Notes under the pieces: generated by a model
The model's input: the letters and a program-made list of their open reading frames with translations, nothing else
The model's database searches: none
What the model was told of the DNA's origin: nothing
Program-made: the position numbers and the translations under genes
Origin: Anadara kagoshimensis
Taxonomy: Eukaryota > Mollusca > Bivalvia > Arcoida > Arcidae
DNA length: 64,000 bases
Direction: 5' to 3'
Assembly (NCBI GenBank): GCA_021292105.1
Contig: CM037875.1
Span: 1,640,956 to 1,704,955 of the forward strand
Shown here: positions 24,042 to 36,100 of the stretch, in pieces
Position numbering within the stretch: position 1 is the first letter of the stretch
Layout: the number at the start of each line of letters is the position of its first letter

Positions 24042-27000
24042 GTAAGTTATCAACCTAATATCGCCTTGTATTTTAGAGGTCGTGGGTTTGAACCCTGGCC
24101 AGAGTCTGACCAAGACTTAAAAATAGTTAGTGATGGTGGTTCTTTCGCCAAGCACTCAGCATTTAGAAATGAAAGTCACTGGGTCCTTTGGAAGAGATCT
24201 TAAAAACCGATGCCCTGTGTCATGTGACAGGCCTGATATGTTAAAGAATCCTCCTTGCAAATTGCCCTGAGTACACTATAAGTAGAGATGGGTATTATCT
24301 AAATTTTTGTATCACGATATATTATGATACACAGATGCTGTATCAGGATAAGTATCATAATATGTGATTGTATCAAGTAGACATTGGTTAAAATCTTAAA
24401 TTTTCTCAAAAGCATTTTTTGTCTTTAAAATATATAAAAAAAAATTCTATCTTTTTGCAAAATTTTATTCAAAAATTCTAACAAATACCAAAGCTATGAT
24501 GTCATTTATGACATACAGGTAGCTATTTATGTATTACTCGATTGTAAATGCGTGCAAAACTACTTGAATTTACAAAAATACAAAAAATATTACAAAATAT
24601 AGGGCCTTATGTCTAGTTCAATTTTCAGTCACACGCAGTATAAATGTAGTATTCATTTGTTTTTTTGTATGAAAAATATCTTCCTCCATGTTGCTGTGTG
24701 GTGGATAAATGCGCACATGTACCTATTTTCACGGCATTAATCGCTGTATAATGATGACGTCGTTACTGTTACGTCACAATACTTGAATGTTGACGCACAG
24801 ATTTTGACCGATTTCTACTTGATACAACTTGATACAATTATATTGTTTCAAAACTGATGAAGACAAAGAGCCAAGGACCTTTCGACTGTATCAAATAAAT
24901 ATTGTTGTATGGTCAATCATAGTGTTAGACCTGCAACAAACAACTCCATCTATGCTGTCTGCCATGTTGTTAGTACACGTTATTAGGATAGAGTTTCCTA
25001 TCTGATTGTTTCGTATCTGGTTGATAGCTTTACATATGACATAATTTATATATTTGGGTCAGTTGACTTTATTAAGCAAATCAAGTTTGTGTGTTAATGT
25101 AGGTTATAAAATCTTAGGTTACTTGACTTAAAAAAACAGTATTACCGGGTCAAATCTGCCATATCACGATACAATGAAATTGTAATGTGATATACCTGTA
25201 TACCGATAATACTGGACATCTCTAACTACAAAGTTCAAAATTTCTGCCACTTCATCTAAAGATGATGATATCTTAATGTAAATGAAACTTTCTTCACTGG
25301 AATGTAAAAAACCCCATTCAAATTGAATCAATCAATCAATCTATATCCAAAATGTATTAGATATCACATAGTTCCATTTTCCTTCCATTTTCGATTTGAT
25401 TTCACACATGGTGGGTGTTGCTAGCTAAGTAGGAGTTGAGTAACGGTGTTTAACGTCCCAGTCAAGAATATTTCACTTATATCCAGACATGGCCAGCTGT
25501 AGGCAAAGGTACAGAAATTTTGCCTGTGTGTTGCGCTGTTGGCATTATACAGCAGGGTTCTTTATCATTCCAAGCCCAGCGTGACACGGGACCTTGTTTA
25601 TTTTTAAGTTCCCTTCTGAAAGAACCATGACTTTTATTTGGTAATGCCAAGTGTTTGGCAAAAGAACAGTCACTACCCACTTTCAAGTTTTGGGTCAGAC
25701 CCGGCCGGGGATCGAACCCACAACCTCCCACTAACGGAGTGAGCACTCTACCAACTGAGCTACTGCAGTGGTCTAATTAGCTAAGTAGGAGGTGCTTACC
25801 TTTCAGAAGTACCTAGCTTCACTTTTCTTGGTGAAAGTTCATGTGACAGTTTTCAAAGGTTTTTACTTTGCTTTTGGTATTGTGATTTTAACATGGACTG
25901 GTATGTTTGTGGTTGACTTTTGGGATTGTGATTTAGACATGGGCAGGTATATTTGTGTTTGATTATTATAGTCATACCTCTTGTTAATCAGAAGTTTGGG
26001 CTTCGTATGTAGGGACCAAACAGGAGTTTGGGTTTGGTATGTAGGGACCAAACATGAGTTTTGGCTTCGTATGTAGGGACCAAACAGGAGTTTTGGGCTT
26101 GGTATGTAGAGACCAAACAGGAGTTTGGGCTTGGTATGTAGGGACTAAACAGGAGTTTGAGCTTGGTATGTAGGGACTAAACAGGAGTTTTGGGCTTGGT
26201 ATGTAGGGACCAAACAGGAGTTTTGGGCTTGGTATGTAGGGACCAAACAGGAGTTTGGGCTTGGTATGTAGGGACCAAACATGAGTTTTGGTTTGGTATG
26301 TAGGGACCAAACATGAGTTTGGGTTTGGTATGTAGGGACCAAACATGAGTTTGGGCTTGGTATGTAGGGACCAAACATGAGTTTGGGCTTGGTATGTAGG
26401 GACCAAACAGGAGTTTGGGTTTGGTATGTAGGGACCAAACATGAGTTTTGGCTTCGTATGTAGGGACCAAACATGAGTTTGGGCTTCGTATGTAGGGACC
26501 AAACAGGAGTTTGGGTTTGGTATGTAGGGACCAAACATGAGTTTTGGCTTCGTATGTAGGGACCAAACATGAGTTTGGGCTTCGTATGTAGGGACCAAAC
26601 AGGAGTTTGGGTTTGGTATGTAGGGACCAAACATGAGTTTGGGCTTCGTATGTAGGGACCAAACAGGAGTTTGGGTTTGGTATGTAGGGACCAAACATGA
26701 GTTTGGGCTTCGTATGTAGGGACCAAACAGGAGTTTGGGTTTGGTATGTAGGGACCAAACAGGAGTTTGGGCTTAGTATGAAGGGACCAAACATGAGTTT
26801 TGGCTTCGTATGTAGGGACCAAACATGAGTTTGGGCTTCGTATGTAGGGACCAAACAGGAGTTTGGGTTTGGTATGTAGGGACCAAACATGAGTTTTGGC
26901 TTCGTATGTAGGGACCAAACATGAGTTTGGGCTTCGTATGTAGGGACCAAACAGGAGTTTGGGTTTGGTATGTAGGGACCAAACATGAGTTTGGGCTTCG

Positions 27001-30000
27001 TATGTAGGGACCAAACAGGAGTTTGGGTTTGGTATGTAGGGACCAAACAGGAGTTTGGGCTTAGTATGAAGGGACCAAACATGAGTTTGGGCTTGGTATG
27101 TAGGAACCAAACAGGAGTTTGGGCTTGGTATGTAGGGACCAAACAGGAGTTTGGGCTTGGTATGTAGGGACCAAACAGGAGTTTGGGTTTGGTATGTAGG
27201 GACCAAACAGGAGTTTGGGCTTGGTATGAAGAGACCAAACAGGAGTATGTAGGGACTGTTCTGTCTGTTTTTCATGACATTAATGCTGAATTGGAATCTC
27301 TTGTAACTTAAGAAAATAATCTTCATGGCCCAATGTTATTTCTGATCATATCTTGGAAGTGTCAAGGTAATGGATCATATGTTATAATTGTGTGTCTAAA
27401 ATTATATTACTGCTTGAAAGAATTTTTTTTTGAAACTTGACACAAAGATCTCTGCATAGTCCATTGATGTGTCACATGACCTAAACCCAGGGTCATGTCT
27501 TAAAGTTAGGTGATGACTCAGGCTACAGGCCAAATCTAGTTATATATGTGGCTTAGTGGTTAAAGACATATACAGACTCATACAAAGTATCATGCTAGAG
27601 GGTTGTCTTTGTAAGCTTTAACAGAAAACTTTGATAGTGTAGACATACCTGAAGGTTTTTATAAGGAAATAAATTTATTTTTACATCATTGAAAATCAAG
27701 AAATTGTTTGTACAGTCCAACCTGCCTGAAAGGCCACCTCTGTATAAGGGTACCTGCTTATACATGCCAGTAGAACTGTATCCCAATTGTTCTTTATTCA
27801 TATTATTTGAACCTGTATATAAAGGTCACTTGCCCATAAAGGTCATTTTACTGGTTCCTTTAGGTGGCCTCTATAGACCAGTCTGACTGTAATTTCAAGG
27901 TTCTCAAAACATAAAAAAAAATATTTTTATCATGTAATATATATATATATATATATATATGTAATTGGAGAGATTTTTTTAGCAATCATTCTAATTGAAC
28001 AAATACCATCTAACTACAGTTGATGCAATAAAACAATTAAGAATGTTTTCTCGTGGCCTTGGAAGTCTTTGAAATGCTTAAAATATTATTTTTAGAAGTT
28101 TCTAGTATATATTTCAAGTGAAACATTTGATATTTATTAAATTAATTTCTTGCTAATACATTAATCTGTTTATTTTAAAGATGTGAATAGTGTAACAGTG
28201 CTGATTGGGCAAAAAAAAACAATAACTCACTCACTTACTTACTTTGTTACTAACTCACTCACTTGCTAACTAACTCACTTACTTACTCGCTTGCTTGCTA
28301 ACTTGCATGCTAACTCACTCACTCACTTGCTAAGTCACTAATTAACTAATTAACTAACTCACTTACTCACTTGCATGCTAACTCACTCACTCAATTGCTA
28401 AGTCACTAATTTACTAACTCATTTGCTAACTAACTCACTTACTCACTTGCTTGCTAACTCACTTACTCAGTTGCTAACTCACTTATTTACTCACTCATTT
28501 GCTAACTAACTCACTTACTCACTTGCTTGCTAACTCACTTACTCAGTTGCTAACTCACTTATTTACTCACTCATTTGCTAACTCACTCACTCATTTGCTT
28601 CATAACTCACTCACTTTCTCACTTGCTTGCTAATTCACTCACTCAGTTGCTAACTCACTAACACTCACTCGCTTGCTTGCTAAATCACTCACTCACTCAG
28701 TTGCTAACTCACTAATTAACTCACTCACTTTCTAACTAACTCACACACTCAATTACTCAGTTTCTAACTCACTCACTCAGTTGCTAACTCACTAATTTAC
28801 TCACTCACTCTCTAACTAACTCACACACTCAATTACTCAGTTGATAACTCACTTACTCAGTTGCTACCTCACTCACTCACTTACTCACTCAGTTGCTAAC
28901 TCATTCACCCAGTTGCTAACTCACTCACTTGCTAAATAACTCACTACCTTGCTCACTAGCTAACTCACTCACTCACCTGCTAACTAACTCACGAACTTGC
29001 TCACTTGCTAACTCACTCATTCAGTTGCTAACTCACTTGCTCACTTGCTAACTCACTCACTTGCTAACTCACTAATTTACTCACTTGCTAACTCACTCAC
29101 TCAGTTGCTAACTCACTTGCTCACTTGCTAACTCACTCAGTTGCTAACTCACTAATTTACTCACTCGCTAACTCACTCACTCAGTTGCTCACTTGCTAAC
29201 TAACTCACTCACTTACTTACTTACTCACTCAGTTGCTAACTCACTCATTCACTCACTAAGTTGCTAACTCACTCACTTACTCAGTTGCTAACAAACTAAC
29301 TCTCTCAGTGACTCACTCACCCACTCACTCGCTCATTAACTTACTCAATTTTCACTCACATATTCACTCCTTCCCCCCTATTCCCCCTCTATCACTCATT
29401 CCCATCCTCCCTTTATGTCACTCACTCACTCACTCTCACCTTCCCTCACTCAAACATATGTGCAGTACTCACTCACTCATTAACTACTCACTCACATACT
29501 CACTTGTTCATTCCTTCACATTCACTAAATCACTACTCTTTCATGCTTTCATGGCATTTTAGAGATTTGTCCCTCTATCATATCATATTTGACCCATGCC
29601 CTATTTATAAATGACCTCATTCATAATTTAAAGAATAGGAATGTTTTATTTTTAAAATGGGGTATAAAAGGTGAGATTTTACTGACTTATCACAAAAAAA
29701 AAGTTTTTAATCAGACATTTATGCATAAAGAATTTCTATAAATGTGTGTATTTTGAGAATTGTAAGATTTATTGAATAACATAAAATATTTCTTTTGTTT
29801 CTAAAAAATGAAGCCACAAAAATGCTGATTTATTGAAAATATTTTATTTTATGACCATCCTCTCGTTATATGGATGTTTCAAGCCCTAATCAAGATTTTT
29901 TAACTTATATTTAGGCAGTCAGTTTTTGGGATGATGATGTTGCTGTTGTGTTGTTTAACTTTGCATCAGCAATTTTTCAGCTATTTGCAACAAAATTAAC

Positions 30001-33000
30001 TTGATTAATCTCAACGGATTAATCAAAAACAAACATACTAATCCATGTCTGAATCACCATCCAGAAGCAAAGTAAAACCTTTGGAACTGATAATCCAGGG
30101 TTAGACACGCTGGACTTCTACCAGGGAAGTGAGGCCGGGTGCTCTGGAAGGGTAAGTACCTCCTGTTTAACTAGCTACACCCGCCACATGTGTAATCAAA
30201 ATTGTGTGAAAGGAACATGGAACTATGAGACGTCAAATATATCCAGGGCAATCCTGGACACAGAGACATCAAACTTAATAACAATACTGTGATGACGGCC
30301 ATAAAACTTTTTAGGGTTTTTATAAGCTTAGGCTTGCAATATCCCTGAGTCAACAATTTATTTGCAAGCAGCTTGCTTTGTTGTACAAAGTCCCCCGTAG
30401 TGGGAGCAAGCTCTACCATAGCGTATTAATTGGGAAAAAAATACACCATAAGCAGGAGAAGCAGGTATATGGTGCATAGAAAAGGGAAATTGACAATAGA
30501 AAAATTGAAGTCATCATGTTTTTCATAAAGTTTCAAATGTAGCCTTTCGTGGGCGTCATAATATAAGTCTAAATATGAAGCAGAATTTGGAGAATCAGTT
30601 GTGTCGTTTATTTCAAGCTCACTTGGAAAGATGACATTCACATAGTCTCCAAATTTAGGATTGTTAAGAGACAGAACATCATCTATATATCTGTATGTAG
30701 AGTTGAATGTTTTAGCAACAGTCTTCTCTCCAGATTTATCAAGGTTCTGCATAAATTATAATTCATAAGAATAAAGAAAGAAATCAACAAGCAATGGTGC
30801 ACAGTTCTAAGAACAAGTTTGTATGTGGCTGAGATGTGCAATTGTGTTTTGTGGTCCATCTTGTAAAAGCGTACGCTCAAGGCAATGTTAAGGTGCTAGC
30901 TTACTGAGTTAGTATGTCACAGACAAGCATATCACTCCCCAGAGTATGTCACAGACAAGCATACCACTCCCCCAGAGTATGTCACAGACAAGCCTACCAC
31001 TCCCCTGTCATATCTTTCTGGCACTGGATAAATAAGTCAATACTCTGTCCTCTAAAATCTGAGCACCAGACGAGGAAGCAGCATCTCAAATTTTGAAGTC
31101 TTATGTATCACCCAGCCAGGGTTTGAACTTTGAACCAATAACTTCCCATTCTTGAGGTAGATGCTCTGCCACTAAGCTTCTAAGGTAGTCTAATAATGAA
31201 CAAAGCTGAAGTATCTGGAGAAAAATCATCATCCTTCAGCAATAATGAGAGAACAGACAAACTAAATCACATTGAGATTCAGTCCATTAGTGAAAGGCTT
31301 TATACCACTTGGCCACAATGCCTAAATCGTCCTATACCTCCCCTATTGAGGCCACTCAAAGTGGTTGGGAACCTGAAAATTTTTATTAGATTCCCACTTC
31401 TATATAATTCAGATTACGTTGTTACAATTTGGATTATGCGAGCTAAATTGTCTGTCAGTTGTTATCAATTATATAATCAATTTAGAAGAAAAAAACCATC
31501 ATCCTTCTGCAACAAGCAAACTTACAAACTATCTCACATTATGAACTCCTCATCAGATTGAATCTGTATGTTAAGAGGTGCAGTGCATGTAGACACATGA
31601 TTTCCACCACTCTGATACCACAATCCCCCCCCCCTTCCCCCTTTCCCCCTATTGAGGCCACTCAAAGTGGTTGGAGAACATGAAATATTAAAACGTAACA
31701 TCTTAGTAGATTCAGACTTCTATAAAACTCTGATTACATTTAAGTAATTTGGATTATGGGAGCTAAATTGTCTGTCAGTTGTTATCTTATGTCACTACTC
31801 ACAGAATTTATTAGAACCATTCTGCCGGAGATTAAACAATGCAAAGTAGCACTTCAAAGTTGTTACAATGAAATATTTGTATTTTTTATGCTTAATGTGT
31901 CAATTTTTAAAATTTATGACGGCCATCTTTGACATTAATGCATGATAACAGGATATTGTCGACAGAATCACTCGGGAGATTTACTCCAGCGGACATTTAG
32001 ATCTATAGATAATTCTATAGTGTTTTAATGGCTTTTGAAGATGTAAGAAAACCGCTTAAAAGCCATGTAAACATACTTTACCAAATGTAACAGTTGTCAA
32101 ATGGCTAATTTTTTATTTATTTATTTATTTTTTTAATTTTTAAATTTTGAATTTTTAGAAAAAACTGGATTTAGGCTAAAGTTTATCTTAACATTCTTTT
32201 AGAAATAAGATAAATGTCAGAGTTTGAACGTGAGGTGGCTGTCTTTTGTTTTTATTTTGAGTGCCATTAACAGATTTTGAAAAATAGACCAATGTTTAGC
32301 ACTTTCAAAAACATGTTAAAGTAATTGTTGCATGGTTAATAATTTTATTATACAAGCAGTGTTATATGTTAAATCAGTTAATTATGTAAGCAGTAAAAAT
32401 TATTATTATTATTTTGCTCAAATTATTGTAAAATTGTTAATCTGAAAATTTTGAGGTGCTCAATTTAATTGATAAAAATCTTCGAAATATTTGCTGAATT
32501 TAATCAAACAGTGGAACCATCTGAATAAACTTTTTGAACTGCTTGTTACAGATTATACCATTCAATGATAAAAGACATTGATGTTAGTCATGTATGCAGT
32601 ACTTTCTACCATAAAATATTGTTCTACCAGAAAGAAAAATCATCCCTGTGAAAGATTAAATTATTTTGCTTTGAATGAAGATGGTTGAATGGCATCCTGG
32701 GATTGGTTGTTCAAAGCTTGAATAGCTACATTAGTGATTCAAATAAAATTCAAAATGTCAATAAAAATCAGTGTATCATTTTTAGCCTTTTTTACAAAAA
32801 AAATTGTAATTATGCAGAAATCAATTTTTGACTAATTATCAATTGATTAATCCATTCCCTCTACAAAGAACTAGTGTATGCATTATTGTTTTGGGCGTAT
32901 TTAAAATTATTCACCAAATCCACAATAGATACACAGGGTAATTCACTTTGACTAATTAACAGTTTATTAAACTAATCAGTGTGGAATCACTATAACACAA

Positions 33001-33158
33001 TGAACATAATATAATTTTCGCTCTGTATTAATTTTTGCGCAAAACAAGTGACCGGGAAATAGCGAAAATTAGTACATCGCGAAAGTAAATACGTTCACAG
33101 TATATTCTATAGAGCATTTACCGTACATGTTTTATGTAGTATTATGCAATACTGCTTT

Positions 33159-33193
<35 letters not shown>

Positions 33194-36100
33194 TTCTGAA
33201 TTATCAGACTTCAAGAAAAATTAATATTCAATAAAACGTTGAAACTAGGCCTCACTTTCCTGTTAGAAGTTCACATGTTTAACCTAAATTGCCAGTTTCA
33301 AAGTTTTAACTTTGGTTTTGGATTCTGATTTGGACATGGATTGGTATGTTGGTTTTTTATTACAATGTTGTCTTAATAATTCTCTTGAAGTAGAATTAAT
33401 TATGGAATATGTGAACATGTTATTTTTTAAAATTTAGATTTTCTGACATTAGTAAGAATGTTAGAAACCATTCTGATTCCCCCCCCCCCCCCCCCAATCT
33501 GATTAACATCAGCCATGTTTACATTTCTGGTAGACAAGTCACCATTTTTCTCACCCTTTTGTCAATTGACAGATCGCCGGCTACACCCACAGTGTTCTGA
33601 CAAAGACCCAGCATGCTTGAATTACACAAAAAAGGAATGAATTGCCTGAATTGTGCCATTTAATGACATCACTGACACTAGTACGTCATTAGTTGCCATG
33701 ACTTTGGTACCTTGATGGCGGCCAGTGTCAAAACATAAAAGACATGACTGAGGATACGTTAATTGGGGCTTGCTCCTTGCAATTGCGTACATAAGTATCA
33801 TATTGGCCAAAATTGTGAAAAAGAAAACTCCAAATATACTGGTTTTAAAGCTGAAATTTCCAAAATTGTGAAAATTGGCAAAGTTATAGTGAAAAAAAAC
33901 CATAAGATTTTGAATCGTTAAATGGGGCAGAAAATCAACCCCAAAAATTAAACCTACAGATGCCCTGTTATTATACTTATTTCCAAGAAATTCTTTCTAA
34001 AAGTAACCTATTTAGCAAATTTGTTTAAAATACTTAAACAAGAACTAAATGTTATAAAATTGTTTAAATAATAAATATTTTTGAAATTGTGGAACTCTAA
34101 CAATTAGTATCTAATTTTAGAATTAAATGTACTTTTGGGTTGTTTTAAAAATTAACTTCAGAAATGTTTGACACAAAACAAAAATTTTGAAAAATCTTGG
34201 CAAAACATTGTAATGGTGAATTAGACAAAAATTACTTAATTTAGCCGTGAAAGTCTAAACATCTTGGTTTTTTTGCAGTGAAAAACTAGCTAATCTTTAA
34301 ATTCTGATCAGATTTAGGAAATTGCTGTCAAAATAAAAATCAACCAATCAAAATGGAACAATAGATTAGTAGATTGATTTACAGAAATAAACGTAATGCC
34401 ACAATTTTCTATTTTTCTTTCGCCTTTATACCTCGATTACCAAAACAACAGAAATGTACTGATAAAAATAAAATACAAAATGGTACAGGATCGTAATTGT
34501 CAGTTCTTGGAAATGATCAAAACTAAAGCAATCCAATTTTTTTACCTGAATGCAGCCATTACAAATTAATTACACATTTGAGTATAATTAAGCAGTTTCG
34601 GAACCAGATAAATGTATTTCTCCGAGAATTATGAACGTTGAATTTAAGGAACCTTTTGTTATATTTATCCCTTTTCTAATTAAATTAGATTTATTACGGA
34701 AATGTTAAATTGAGGAAGTAGTTTACGGCTATTTTCTGGTAACCAATATTGCCCTAAAGTTTTGATGATTGCATGTGCTCATTTTTGATCAATTTCTAAC
34801 AAAAATGGATTTTTTTGGTCAATTTACTGCCCAGACTAATTATATAGGGCAATAGAACAATCACAATTAATCCCTCATTTGTTATTATTTCAAAAAATTC
34901 TTTGACTCTATATATTTGTAAAACGTTTTAGAGATTAAGATTTGGTTTCTTTTGTATATATAGTTCATAAGAGTGCAGGCATTATACAGTTATAGCATGA
35001 TGATGAGGTCAATATGTGTTTTATTGAATGAGGTTGCCATAGTTATCTATATAGACCTAATCAGAGAAAAAAAATGTTTTAGATTTGTTATTAGCTCAAC
35101 TGGCTATAGCCATAATGAAGTATGCTTATATGCATCTATACATGCATAAACTTTGATCTTCTCTGAAACCACTGGGCCAATTTAAACCAAATTTGATGTA
35201 TGAGGTCCCTAGGTAGATTAAATCCAAGTTTTTACAAGGCTACCCTGTAAGAAATCTAAGATGGCCGCCATTACTATTATAGCAAAATCACTAAAATGGC
35301 CATTGTGCATTCAATTTTCACCTGTAATGTTTTTTCAGAGAAATTTTCTAGCAAATTATACAAATAAGGTCAAATGTTTAGCCAATTCTTTGAAAACCTT
35401 CTACTCAGAAATCACTTGGATAATTGAAACAAAATTTGGTATGAAAGGTTTGTAGGTGTATTAGATCAAAGTTTGTACAAGGTGACCCTGTACAAATCCA
35501 AGATGACCAAATCTAGATACCTGGCCATTTAACATGTAAAACAGTTTTTTTTTGGAGAAATTTCTCATTGACCCAATTTTAGCAAATTATGCACATGAGG
35601 TCAAATGTTTACCCATTTGTTTGAAAACTTGAGAACTCTTTGAACTCAAAGTTTTGTCTGTTGTAGGATGTTTTGCACATTGTAAATTTTTTGGGAGTTG
35701 TTAGATCAATCATGCACACAGTTGGTAAAACATGGATTTCCCAGTTGCAGTTCATTTAGAATTTGTTGGGAGGGGCACTTTTAAAATGACATTCCATTTC
35801 AGTGATAACTTGTTTACCTTTAATTTTTAGGGTGGTGTTTAACGAGGTGGTTCAGACTAACAAGGATTACATGAGAGACATCACAGTTATAGAGCCTGAC
35901 TGGTTATGTGAGCTAGCACCACATTTTTACAACTTTGGTACAGTAAGTGTTTTTATTTACTTTTAAAAAATTGAAGCAAAAATACTTAAAATATCATAAC
36001 AGGACTGTCTCTCAATCTTTTTATGAATGTGGCCAACTTAGCCAGGGCCATTGTAAGTTTGAAAATAAGTGGTCAGATAGCCAAAATTGTGAAAATGAAA

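Larger units (their letters stand above)
24042..35830 (+). other. DHX35 intron, 11.8 kb
   Basis: Bounded by GTAAGT at 24042 and taatttttag at 35830. Nearly all identifiable content is repetitive: interrupted SINE, SINE, 32-bp minisatellite, MITE, ACTC-rich array, Penelope-like remnant, ~300-bp duplication and a degenerate 235-bp duplication. 31,800-33,150 and 33,760-35,040 are AT-rich with nothing recognised. Confidence 0.85.

Noticed and set aside
25984..27326. Long minus-strand ORFs of 236-393 codons with a 32-residue repeat
   Set aside because: Produced in several frames at once by a 32-bp minisatellite lacking stops; no splice or start context, and they lie in a DHX35 intron.
29308..29562. 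84-codon + ORF rich in THSLTHS
   Set aside because: Translation of the ACTC array.
31196..31561. 121-codon + ORF
   Set aside because: Spans a duplicated non-coding segment that recurs with stops at 31647-31785; no similarity seen.
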